From Desulfovibrio sp. (GTDB taxonomy: Bacteria > Desulfobacterota > Desulfovibrionia > Desulfovibrionales > Desulfovibrionaceae), in assembly GCA_028708865.1 (NCBI GenBank), contig JAQVYA010000005.1, positions 1 to 49,458 on the forward strand: DNA of 49,458 nt, read 5' to 3'. How positions within the stretch are numbered: position 1 is the first letter of the stretch; each line of letters starts with the position of its first letter. Positions 16,926-24,263 of the stretch are shown in pieces. Both the position numbers and the translations under genes were made by a program. The notes beneath the pieces are model-generated. The model did no database searches. It was not told the DNA's origin and saw only the letters and a program-made list of their open reading frames with translations.

Positions 16926-17807
16926 ATGATGCACCAACCCCGCCCCATTTCCCTGCTGGCAGTGCTTGCCGCCGCCACCCTGGTTCTGGGCGCGGCCCTG
17001 CCCGCCCGGGCAGCCAGCTTCCTCTGGCGGGTGGAGGACCAAGGGCGCAAGGTTTACCTGGCCGGTTCCATGCACTTTGCCACCAAGGACATGTACCCCC
17101 TGGATCCGGCCTTTGAAAAAGCCTTCCAGGAAAGCCGCGGCCTGGTGGTGGAGGTGGACGTGGCGTCCGAGCCGCAAAAAATGGCCCGGCTGCTGCTGGA
17201 GCTGGCGGTCTGGCCCGAGGGAAAAAGCCTGAACAGCGAGCTTTCGGACGCGGCCAAGGACGCCTTTGAACGGGCCGGACTGGACTGGACCCGCTACGAC
17301 CGTTTCCGGCCCTGGTACGCGCTCTTGAGCATGCAGGCCCAGGCCCTGGTCAAGGCCGGATTCCGCCCGGAAATGGGCATTGACATGCATTTCCTTGGCC
17401 GGGCTCATGAACAGGACATGCCCGTATACGAGCTGGAAAGCCTAGAAGAGCAGTTCCGGCTCCTGGCCGGGCTGGAGGAGATGGATCAGGATGAATACCT
17501 GCGTTTTTCCCTGCTGCAACAGCGCACCATGGAAAAGCAGGCCCATCGAATGGCAAAGCTTTGGACCCAGGGGGACACGGGCAAAATGGAGCAGCTCCTT
17601 TTTGGCAGTCCGCTCTTCAATGCCGCGTTCCGGCCCATCAATGAGAAATTATTTTTCGACCGCAACCAACGCATGGCCGCCCAGGTGCTGGAATACCTGC
17701 ACCGGGACGAGCCCGTGCTGATCATCGTGGGGGCAGGCCATCTGCTGGGCCCCCAAGGAATGCTGGAGCTGCTGCGCGAGCACGGTTGCAGCCTGACCCA
17801 AATGTAA
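16926..17807 (+). CDS. TraB/GumN family protein, exported
   Basis: The 293-residue protein has a signal peptide (LLAVLAAATLVLGAALPARA) followed by the TraB/GumN domain. That domain shows the GSMHFATKDMYPL motif, a GIDMHFLGRAHEQDMPVYELES segment and the C-terminal GAGHLLGPQGMLELL motif. The family is structurally related to TIKI/erythromycin-esterase-like metalloproteases, and bacterial roles are poorly defined. The ATG at 16926 follows AAGGAGAGTCC. About 130 bp separate it from the cupin gene; it is followed after 10 bp by the cyclase, so the two are probably one unit. Confidence 0.9.
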   Translation: MMHQPRPISLLAVLAAATLVLGAALPARAASFLWRVEDQGRKVYLAGSMHFATKDMYPLDPAFEKAFQESRGLVVEVDVASEPQKMARLLLELAVWPEGKSLNSELSDAAKDAFERAGLDWTRYDRFRPWYALLSMQAQALVKAGFRPEMGIDMHFLGRAHEQDMPVYELESLEEQFRLLAGLEEMDQDEYLRFSLLQQRTMEKQAHRMAKLWTQGDTGKMEQLLFGSPLFNAAFRPINEKLFFDRNQRMAAQVLEYLHRDEPVLIIVGAGHLLGPQGMLELLREHGCSLTQM

Positions 17808-17817
17808 CGGAGCCTTC

Positions 17818-18465
17818 ATGCAAACCCTGGATCTCACCCGCCCCCTGCGCACCGGCATGCCAAGCTACCCAGGCACGCCCGGTCCCCAATGCACCCCTCT
17901 GACCGACCTGCCCGACCATGGCTTCCGGGAGCAATCCCTCAGCCTGACCACGCACACCGGCACCCATTGCGATGCCCCGGCCCACGTCTTGCCCACCGGC
18001 CCCACCCTGGACCAGCTCCCCCCGGAAACCTGGACCGGCCCGGGCGTCCGCCTGGACCTGCGCCCCCTGAAGCCGGGACAATCCGTCACGCCGGAAATGC
18101 TCCGCCCCCTGCTGCCTCCGCCGGAAGTATTATCCGGGGCCTGGCTGCTCCTCTGCACGGGCTGGGCAAGCCAGTGGGGCGCGGACGATTATTTTGCAGA
18201 TCAGCCGGAGATCACGCCCGAAGCCGCGGCCCTGCTGGGCCGGTGCGAATTGCGCGGCCTGGGCCTGGACATGGCCTCCCTGGAAGGACCGCACCGGGAT
18301 GGACTCCCGGCCCACCACGCCCTGCTGGAATCGGGCTGCGTGCTTGCGGAAAATCTCTGCCGCCTGGAAGATTTGCCCGCCGCGGGCTTTACCTTCATTT
18401 GCGCGCCCCTGTCCCTGCTGCACGCGGATGGCGCGCCCTGCCGGGCCCTGGCCCTGTTGCCCTGA
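17818..18465 (+). CDS. Cyclase/kynurenine formamidase-like metal hydrolase
   Basis: The 215-residue protein belongs to the 'cyclase' fold used by KynB formamidase and bacterial polyketide cyclases. The metal-binding signature HTGTHCDAPAH is intact near residue 45. LDLTRPLRTGMPSYPG at the N-terminus and a later GLGLDMASLEGP segment also fit. It probably hydrolyses an amide or lactone of a small carboxylic acid in the cytosol. No other tryptophan catabolism genes are nearby, so the kynB name is not justified. It starts 10 bp after the TraB/GumN gene. Confidence 0.82.
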   Translation: MQTLDLTRPLRTGMPSYPGTPGPQCTPLTDLPDHGFREQSLSLTTHTGTHCDAPAHVLPTGPTLDQLPPETWTGPGVRLDLRPLKPGQSVTPEMLRPLLPPPEVLSGAWLLLCTGWASQWGADDYFADQPEITPEAAALLGRCELRGLGLDMASLEGPHRDGLPAHHALLESGCVLAENLCRLEDLPAAGFTFICAPLSLLHADGAPCRALALLP

Positions 18466-18501
18466 ACCACCAATGTACAAAATCAAAGGAACCGGCACGC
18501 C

Positions 18502-18735
18502 ATGACGCCCCCCATTGAGGAACGCCTGACCCGGCTGGAAGAGGAACAAGCCCTGCGCGACAGGGAAGTGGAACAGCTCAATGCCGTGGTCACCGAGCAG
18601 CAAAAAGAACTGGCCGAGCTTCGCAAGCGGCTGGATCTGCTGGCCGGACGCTACCGCGCCCTGCGCGAATCCATGGCCGACAACGAAAGCGACCAGGGCG
18701 AGGACCCGCTTCCTCCGCACTATCTGCCCCGCTGA
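18502..18735 (+). CDS. slyX: SlyX family protein
   Basis: The 77-residue protein is almost entirely one coiled coil (MTPPIEERLTRLEEE to about residue 55) and ends with the family's typical short C-terminal PPHYLPR. SlyX proteins are small conserved proteins of unknown function. It follows the cyclase by 36 bp and is the last gene of the four-gene plus-strand block before the 18758-18793 hairpin. Confidence 0.88.
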   Translation: MTPPIEERLTRLEEEQALRDREVEQLNAVVTEQQKELAELRKRLDLLAGRYRALRESMADNESDQGEDPLPPHYLPR

Positions 18736-18757
18736 CCAGCCCCCGCTCCGCAGCGGC

Positions 18758-18793
18758 AGGGCCGGGCACCTCCGTTTCCGGGTGCCCGGCCCT
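18758..18793 (+). terminator. Strong hairpin after slyX
   Basis: AGGGCCGGGCACC and GGTGCCCGGCCCT form a perfect 13-bp stem with a 10-nt loop, 22 bp after the slyX stop. A short T-run (CTTTT) follows only 7 bp downstream. It probably ends the plus-strand block and may also protect the converging tail tube A transcript. Confidence 0.65.
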
Positions 18794-18834
18794 GCTCCGG
18801 CTTTTGCCGCCCTTCCCTGCTCAATCCCGGCGGC

Positions 18835-19419
18835 TCAGCGCCGGTTCAACTTTGCGGAAAGCCAGGCATTGGGCATCACGGACTCGGGCACACCTTCCCG
18901 GGCATCCACGCCTCGCGCCTCCAGCAGTTTGCGGCCATACGTTTCCCAGTGGGCCTGGGCCAGCGAGGTGGACCCGGTGAGCGGATACGCCAGAGCCGAA
19001 GCCAAGCGCGATGCCAGGGCCTCGGTGAGCAGGGCGTCGTATCGCTGGGGGTCGGTTTCACGGCGCACATAAGAGATGAACAGGGGCGCTCCCGCATCGC
19101 ACAGAATATGCCGACCCTGAATCTCCCATTTTTCCACCACGTCCTGCCGGGAATCCACCACCGTGACAATACGCAGAAAATCCGCGGGCAGTTCATAACG
19201 GCAGGTCCACTTCCAGACCGGCGCCCCCAGGTTGGCGGCCAGGTCGGCCTGGGTCATGGCGCAGTTCCACGGGTGGGAGCGCAGCACCGCATCCCGGATG
19301 GAGGGCCAGCGCTGGTTGCAGAGCCGGGCCGCTTTGGTCCCTTCCGTAAGCGAGACAATGGGCTCCTCGCCCAGGTCCTGCAACGCGTTGTTGCAGATTT
19401 CAATCACACTCGTTGCCAT
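18835..19419 (-). CDS. Podovirus tail tubular protein A (T7 gp11-like)
   Basis: The 194-residue product matches the tail tube A family over its full length: EICNNALQDLGEEPIVSL, AARLCNQRWPSIRDAVLRSHPWN, ELPADFLRIV, LCDAGAPLFISYVRRETDP and a C-terminal alpha-helical part with ALASRLASALAYPLTGS. In T7 the equivalent forms the upper ring of the short tail, next to the portal. AAAGGGGATAGCAA precedes the ATG. In phages this gene lies directly before tail tube B; here 2.8 kb with four opposing host-type genes separate them, and it appears to be transcribed alone. Confidence 0.9.
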   Translation of the reverse strand: MATSVIEICNNALQDLGEEPIVSLTEGTKAARLCNQRWPSIRDAVLRSHPWNCAMTQADLAANLGAPVWKWTCRYELPADFLRIVTVVDSRQDVVEKWEIQGRHILCDAGAPLFISYVRRETDPQRYDALLTEALASRLASALAYPLTGSTSLAQAHWETYGRKLLEARGVDAREGVPESVMPNAWLSAKLNRR

Positions 19420-19521
19420 TTGCTATCCCCTTTCGTACCATTCACTGGTCGGTTGGTGGTTTCCCCTCTGCCGGGAGCAGGCTGCACAGCGGCCCGGCCC
19501 ACTCCTTTGTCCGGAAGAGCG

Positions 19522-20166
19522 ATGAATAACGCGGAAAAAGCCCTGGTCCGGGACGTGCTCGGCTGGTTCCGGAACGATCTGGGCCTGCCTTCCCCCGGGT
19601 TGAAGCGCGGCCAACTCAAATTCCGCCTGCCCCGGACCGAGGAAGCTTTGTTGGAGGACCCGGACCCGGGACCACGGCTCACGGCCTCGCGCTGGCGACG
19701 CTGCCTGCTCTACGCCCTGCTGGGCGGACTGCTGGTGGCCGGGGCGGTTTTTCTCTGGGCCCGCTGGTTTCACCCCGGTGTTTTCTTTTTCACGGCGTTC
19801 ATGGTGGCCCTGGTCTATTTCCTGCCCATCCTGGCGGCCATTGTCCCGGATCGGCCCGTCGTCCTTGAGCACGGCCCCCTGGTGGAACAAGAGCTGGTCC
19901 GCGCCCTGGCCCTGGCCTACCTGAACCGCCACCCCCTGCGCGAGGCCGCGCACTGCCTGCTGGACGCGCTGCTCGCGCCGCTCCTGCTTTCCTGGCAGGA
20001 AGGACTGGCCTTCTGGTTCACCCGGCAATACTTCCGGGAGCGGGGACGGGCCGGGTTCCAACCGGGCCAGATGTCCCTGCGGGGCCGCATCACTGCGGAC
20101 CTCCTGCGCCTGCCGGGCCGGATCGGACGCGGCCGCGTGTTGCGCTGGTTCCTCCTGCATTCCTGA
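19522..20166 (+). CDS. Hypothetical membrane protein
   Basis: This 214-residue protein of unrecognised family has a ~65-residue polar N-terminus. Two adjacent transmembrane helices follow (about 67-87, LLYALLGGLLVAGAVFLWA; and 92-115, VFFFTAFMVALVYFLPILAAI). The cytoplasmic C-terminal half contains an amphipathic LLDALLAPLLLSW segment and is rich in Arg. The ATG has GGAAGAG shortly before it. It is divergent from tail tube A with about 100 bp between starts, and it occupies the place where a podovirus would carry its major capsid gene. Confidence 0.75.
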   Translation: MNNAEKALVRDVLGWFRNDLGLPSPGLKRGQLKFRLPRTEEALLEDPDPGPRLTASRWRRCLLYALLGGLLVAGAVFLWARWFHPGVFFFTAFMVALVYFLPILAAIVPDRPVVLEHGPLVEQELVRALALAYLNRHPLREAAHCLLDALLAPLLLSWQEGLAFWFTRQYFRERGRAGFQPGQMSLRGRITADLLRLPGRIGRGRVLRWFLLHS

Positions 20167-20544
20167 GACCGCCCCACCATATGGCTTGCCTTTTTGTGAA
20201 ACATGACTATTCATATGTTGTTGAGGCCCTAAACCAGCCCGGGGATTCGCGGCTGAGGCCCATGCAAAAGTACTGACAATGTTTTTCAAAAAAATATATT
20301 TTCATCATTCAATCCAATGAAGTAGACTTTCATTTTCTGCCGCCTCTTTAACTTTTATAACCGAAAACAACACGACGCACTGCTCCCGGGTTCCGTCCCG
20401 TCCCCCGCCAACAGCCACATCCTGCCGGGCGGGGCATAACGATTTTCCTTGCGGCGCGTGTTCATATCTTCTATCCAGACCACTTCCCGGACCGCGCACC
20501 CCCTATGGTCCCCGTGCCTGCTCCCGGAAGATCGAGGTTGATTT
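20167..20544 (+). promoter_or_regulatory. Non-coding AT-rich stretch with candidate promoter (20273-20300) and long leader
   Basis: No credible gene lies in these 378 bp. The stretch 20270-20370 is strikingly AT-rich. A sigma-70-like promoter is visible: CTGACA at 20273-20278, 16-nt spacer, TATATT at 20295-20300. It would give a leader of about 240 nt before the small exported-protein gene at 20545. A second, weaker pair closer to the gene is TTGCGG, 17 nt, TATCCA. I see no recognisable riboswitch fold. Confidence 0.45.
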
Positions 20545-20802
20545 ATGTATAAGACGCTTTGCCTTATGGTCCTGGCCCTTGTGGTCGTCGTCTTCGGTGC
20601 CGTCATTTCCAACGAACTCCAGCACGGTCCTGTACCCGTCACCGACGATGCGGTACGCGTGGCCGGCCCCGTCAGCGAAGAATACCCGGACACTCCCATG
20701 CAGCCCCTGCGTCCCAGGGCGCCGGAAGGGGAACAGGAAGGCTCCCTTTCCTGGAACCGCGCTGCCGCGCTGCTCTTCATGGGCGCCTACCGCGACAATT
20801 GA
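20545..20802 (+). CDS. Small hypothetical membrane-anchored or exported protein
   Basis: The 85-residue product starts with a hydrophobic segment (LCLMVLALVVVVFGAVI) that could be a signal anchor. An acidic, proline-rich linker follows (PDTPMQPLRPRAPEGEQEG), then a short hydrophobic C-terminus (AAALLFMGAYRDN). GAGGTTGATTT precedes the ATG. No family is recognised. It is isolated on the plus strand between podovirus scaffold and tail tube A genes and has its own long AT-rich upstream region. Confidence 0.6.
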   Translation: MYKTLCLMVLALVVVVFGAVISNELQHGPVPVTDDAVRVAGPVSEEYPDTPMQPLRPRAPEGEQEGSLSWNRAAALLFMGAYRDN

Positions 20803-20904
20803 TGGCCCACACCCCGCCGCTATTGCAAACAGGGAAAACAATGCCTGCGGCGGCCCGGCCCGAAGCGGCCCCGGCCACAACCGGGACCGCCTTTCCACCC
20901 GAAC

Positions 20905-21759
20905 CTAAGCCCGGGTTCCGGGCTCGTATTTTCCCGGGTAGAGCATCTCAAACCCCCGGGACACCTTGGCCACAAATTCCGGATCACGCTGCATGGAATC
21001 GTGGTAGCGCGGGTCGCGCATCATTTCCTTGAGCTTGGCCGGGGTCAGGCCCTGGGCTGCATCCTCCCCACGGAACCGGAATCGCCCCTCCAGCAGCACC
21101 GGAGCCAGCCGGGCCAGCGCATTGATGACCACGGCCCTGTCCGAGGCCCCGGTATCGTCCAAAACCTCCATGAGGTCCTCGCCGCCCAGGGCCAGTGCTG
21201 CCCGCCGCGCCGCCTCCAGCACGGAACGCGTCTCTCCACGGTGCACGCTGCGCAGGTTCTCCAGCTCCCTGCCCCGTTGCTGTTCGCGGTCCCGGTCCTG
21301 GTTCACGAAGGCTTCCACATTGAGCGGTAAAAACCATTCGTAGAGCCCCTGCACCTGTTCCGGGGTCATTCCAAGGGCATGAGCTTTTTTCAAGAACCCA
21401 TTGATCAACTCCTCCTGCAACTCAAAACCTTCCGGCAGGTCCACCTCCGGCAGGGAATAGCCCTCCGGCCCCTCGGGCAACCCCAGCGCGGTCCGGAATT
21501 CCTCCATCTCCTCGGGAGCGGCCGCACCGCGCGGCACGCGCACATAGCCCTCGGGGCGGCGGCCCAGCATCCGCTGGGCATGCACCAAAGCCTTGACCGC
21601 CTCATCCTTGCTGCCGTATTTGCGCAGGGCCGGATGCTCCCGCAGGGGAATCTGCGCTTCATTGCCATCCTCCCCACGCACGGGCACGGTCCACTCCGCC
21701 GGCAGGTCCATCCACCAGCCCTGCTCCCCGCCAACACGTTCCACTCGCTGTTCCTTCAT
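20905..21759 (-). CDS. Podovirus capsid assembly (scaffolding) protein
   Basis: The 284-residue acidic helical protein resembles phage scaffolding proteins. Its central part (FRTALGLPEGPEGYSLPE, LINGFLKKAHALGMTPEQVQGLYEWF) is the conserved LGLP...GY...LP block followed by helices, and a C-terminal helical region includes LKEMMRDPRYHDSMQRDPEF. Such proteins guide procapsid assembly and are normally followed directly by the major capsid gene, which is missing here. I chose ATG 21759 because of TGGAGAAATCA before it; an in-frame ATG at 21810 with AAGGGG is an alternative. It lies 146 bp after the Bbp19-like gene. Confidence 0.75.
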   Translation of the reverse strand: MKEQRVERVGGEQGWWMDLPAEWTVPVRGEDGNEAQIPLREHPALRKYGSKDEAVKALVHAQRMLGRRPEGYVRVPRGAAAPEEMEEFRTALGLPEGPEGYSLPEVDLPEGFELQEELINGFLKKAHALGMTPEQVQGLYEWFLPLNVEAFVNQDRDREQQRGRELENLRSVHRGETRSVLEAARRAALALGGEDLMEVLDDTGASDRAVVINALARLAPVLLEGRFRFRGEDAAQGLTPAKLKEMMRDPRYHDSMQRDPEFVAKVSRGFEMLYPGKYEPGTRA

Positions 21760-21887
21760 TGATTTCTCCATTTTTTCTAGAGTTTTTCTCTCAGCTTCCC
21801 ATGTCCCCATGGCACACCCCTTGCTTCTCTCCCGGGCAGTCACCGCATCGGGCAGACCTTGCCCGGTACCCAATTCAAGGAGGCTTC

Positions 21888-22004
21888 ATGCGACGTCTTC
21901 GCTCACTATTGCGCGTGACCCTGCTTGGGGTGGCGGCTTATGCCCTGACCCTGGCCCTGAGCACCTGGGTCACTCATTTGAACACCCTGCACGCGCTCCA
22001 GTAG
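21888..22004 (+). CDS. Short plus-strand ORF encoding a single-span membrane peptide
   Basis: The 38-residue product MRRLRSLLRVTLLGVAAYAL... has a basic N-terminus and one hydrophobic helix of about 18 residues. It is preceded by a perfect ribosome binding site, AAGGAGG with a 4-nt spacer. It overlaps the 3' end of the Bbp19-like gene in antisense by about 100 bp. The strong start signal argues for translation, but size and overlap leave it uncertain. If real, it could be a small toxin- or holin-like peptide or a regulatory micropeptide; no family is recognised. Confidence 0.4.
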   Translation: MRRLRSLLRVTLLGVAAYALTLALSTWVTHLNTLHALQ

Positions 22005-22298
22005 CCGGGCCGTGGCCGTAACCTCGGCCAGGGCGTGGGCCGCGCCTCCGGTTGGACCACCTTCCGGTCCGCTGCTGCGCGCTGCGCCGTGGCCCCGGCG
22101 GCCCTGCCGGACCATTTCCAGCACCTGGAGCACCAGGGACCGCCGCCCCTCGGCATGGGCCATTTCCAGTGCATCCGGGGAAAACAGCGGTTTTTCGTAT
22201 CGGCCACGAAAAAGCAGATCCGCGAGCACGCGCTCGCCGTCCGGTCCGCTAAAAACCCGTGCATACGCGGCCTGCAATTCTTCAATATTCCAGATCAT
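21906..22298 (-). CDS. Bbp19-like phage structural-region protein
   Basis: The 130-residue product has the compact N-terminal motif of Bbp19-like phage proteins (LQAAYARVFSGPDGERVLADLLFRG), the family named after Bordetella phage BPP-1. It is usually encoded between portal and scaffold genes, exactly as here; the function is unknown. Its ATG overlaps the portal stop (ATGA), so it is translationally coupled. The last ~35 residues are low complexity and lie opposite a small plus-strand ORF with a strong ribosome binding site. Confidence 0.72.
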   Translation of the reverse strand: MIWNIEELQAAYARVFSGPDGERVLADLLFRGRYEKPLFSPDALEMAHAEGRRSLVLQVLEMVRQGRRGHGAARSSGPEGGPTGGAAHALAEVTATARLLERVQGVQMSDPGAQGQGQGISRHPKQGHAQ

Positions 22299-23908
22299 AC
22301 AATCTCCTGCGCTGCCGGGTCTTGCTCCGGCGTCTCGGCCTGCTCCGGGGCCTGTGTTGCGGCCTGGGCCTGAATTGGCGCCTGGGCCTGGCGCGCGGCC
22401 TGCACCTCTTCCTCGGGCCGGAGGTAGTCTCCCGGCGTGCCGAACATTTCCGCAGCATGCCGGGCAATGCGATCCGTTTCGAAGTTGTCCATGATGCGGA
22501 ACACATCCCCGCCCTGCAAAAACGGACCGAGATATTCCATCATCTGCAACAGTGACTGCGCCTCGTATTGCTTTTGTGCCCGGGCCACGGGCGAAAGGTA
22601 TTCCACTTCCAGGTCCCGCGGGCGGATGTCCGGGGGCAGGGGCGGCAGCTCGCCGGCCCGGAGCAGAATATTGAAGACCCGGCGGATCAACGGACTGAGG
22701 AATTCGGTTTGCATGCGGCCCAGAACAGGCCCCAGCAGCCGCATTTTTTCGCTCTGCCGAATCACGGCCTCGGTGGCCGTGGTGCCCGGGCCTTCCGGAG
22801 CGAGCTGGTCCGTGAGAAAGATGCGGGCTACGCTCTGCCTGCGGGTGAGCATCATCTCCTCGGCGGCCCGAAGGTCCACGGCCACGGGCAGCGCCTCGAT
22901 GCGGTCCCGGCTTCCGGCGCGGTAGTAGGAGAGCCCGCCCGGTCCGGTGTGCACCGGTCCCAGAAAACCGTCGTCCGGCACCATCAGCGGAGGGTCGCTC
23001 ATCTTTTCCGCTGCCATGAGCGCGGTACGGGCCATGGCGTTGAGCACGCGCACATCCGAAAGGGCCGTGAGCCCGGGTCCGCGCCCATAGGTCTCCCCCG
23101 CGGCCTTGGACCAGCGCGGCACCATGTAGGGCATTTCCAGGTACCCGCCCTCTTCCAGGATGTGCCCTCCCTCGGACTCCAGATACACGCAGGCCCAGGG
23201 GAAGTCCGCGCAGGTGAAGCCCGCGGGGTCCCTGTCCGCTCGGGGAAAGACCGCATGCACGATCTCCACCGTATCCTCGGGCCGGTCCGCGGCCAGGTTG
23301 CGCACCCGTTCGGAGCAATCCGCCCCCCATTCCTGCACCACCTGCCGGGCGGTCAGCTCGTAGCGGCGGTACACGGTGTCCACCACGCCCCGCACATTCT
23401 CGGCCACATAGACCTCGCCCAACGGGCGGGTGGAAAAGCGCACCACGCTGTCCGGGTCGGCCTCCACGTACATGACGGCCGTGCCCAGCAGCACGATGTC
23501 CAGATACAGTTCGTGCACATGGGCCTGGAACCCCGAAGCCTCGGTATTGAACAGCCGGACCATGCGTTCGCGGGCCTTTTGCAAAAATCCGCGCACATCC
23601 CGGCGGTCCATGGCCTGTTCCCCGCGTACGCGGATGTCGAACCAGGGCAGGGCCGGGTTGGTCAGCAGGCCGCCCAGGCCCGAGGCCAGTTGCTCCAGGG
23701 CGTGGGTAGGGGAAGAATCAAAAATCAATTCATCCCCGGCATCCCCACGGCGGCCTCCCTTTTCAAAGGAGTTCTTGCGCGGCAGCATGTAGTCGCTGAT
23801 GTCGCGCCACAGCGGTTCCCAGGCTGACCGGGCCGTTTCCATGGCCTCCAGCCGACCCTTGACGCGGCCGGCCAGTTCCAATTCATATTCCGGATTGACC
23901 TGTCTCAT
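22295..23908 (-). CDS. Podovirus portal (head-to-tail connector) protein
   Basis: The 537-residue protein matches the T7 gp8/BPP-1-type portal family. An N-terminal helix is followed by WRDISDYMLPRKNSF, the conserved LIFDSSPTHALEQLASGLGG and LTNPALPWFDI blocks, YLDIVLLGTAVMYVE, and a region with helices running through TEAVIRQSEKMRLLGPVLGRM. It ends in a Gln/Ala/Pro-rich tail. Portals form the dodecameric ring through which DNA enters and leaves the capsid. Both flanking genes overlap it by 4 bp. No internal stop or frameshift is seen, so the gene looks maintained by selection. Confidence 0.92.
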   Translation of the reverse strand: MRQVNPEYELELAGRVKGRLEAMETARSAWEPLWRDISDYMLPRKNSFEKGGRRGDAGDELIFDSSPTHALEQLASGLGGLLTNPALPWFDIRVRGEQAMDRRDVRGFLQKARERMVRLFNTEASGFQAHVHELYLDIVLLGTAVMYVEADPDSVVRFSTRPLGEVYVAENVRGVVDTVYRRYELTARQVVQEWGADCSERVRNLAADRPEDTVEIVHAVFPRADRDPAGFTCADFPWACVYLESEGGHILEEGGYLEMPYMVPRWSKAAGETYGRGPGLTALSDVRVLNAMARTALMAAEKMSDPPLMVPDDGFLGPVHTGPGGLSYYRAGSRDRIEALPVAVDLRAAEEMMLTRRQSVARIFLTDQLAPEGPGTTATEAVIRQSEKMRLLGPVLGRMQTEFLSPLIRRVFNILLRAGELPPLPPDIRPRDLEVEYLSPVARAQKQYEAQSLLQMMEYLGPFLQGGDVFRIMDNFETDRIARHAAEMFGTPGDYLRPEEEVQAARQAQAPIQAQAATQAPEQAETPEQDPAAQEIV

Positions 23909-24216
23909 TGTCCCAGCTTCCCCTTAAGGCCGCCCTGAAGCACCTCGGCCTCACCCAGGCTTTCCAAAGTCCCACCGGCGAGCAGCGTCCCGGCTCCGGC
24001 ACGCTTTTTCTTTCGCACCTCGGCCAGTTCCCGGGCCTCTTCCTTTCGCTCCCGTTCCTTGCGTCGCTCTTCAGCCTCTCGCTTGCGCTGCTCCTCCAGC
24101 TCCCTGGCCCGCTGGTCCGCCGCGCTCGGGGATCCCCCCCGGCCCGACGACGAAGCGCCGCCGGAGAGCAGCCCCACGGCTGTACCAATCACAGCGCTTC
24201 CTACGGATCCTCCCAT
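23905..24216 (-). CDS. Small phage-cluster protein, hydrophobic helix plus charged coiled coil
   Basis: The 103-residue protein begins with a glycine-rich hydrophobic stretch (MGGSVGSAVIGTAVGLLSGG). A strongly charged coiled coil follows (about residues 35-72), then a GAGTLLAGG-containing C-terminus. The layout and the basic-to-glycine junction resemble the internal virion-like protein at 13110-13613, so the two could be paralogues. AAGGAGGAATGCC precedes the ATG. Its stop overlaps the portal start by 4 bp (ATGA), which makes it the first gene of the head unit driven by promoter element B. Confidence 0.6.
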   Translation of the reverse strand: MGGSVGSAVIGTAVGLLSGGASSSGRGGSPSAADQRARELEEQRKREAEERRKERERKEEARELAEVRKKKRAGAGTLLAGGTLESLGEAEVLQGGLKGKLGQ

Positions 24217-24263
24217 GGCATTCCTCCTTGCGTTTGCGCACCGGTTCGGCCCGGCGCAACGCC

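Noticed and set aside
19423-20289. 288-codon minus-strand frame as a possible capsid gene
   Set aside because: Its composition (runs of Gln, Gly, Arg) and lack of any capsid-like pattern mark it as the antisense shadow of the membrane protein at 19522.
21906-23330. 474-codon minus-strand frame read as one long gene
   Set aside because: Only the last 130 codons (from the ATG at 22298 with ribosome binding site) are real; the rest is an out-of-frame reading of the portal gene.
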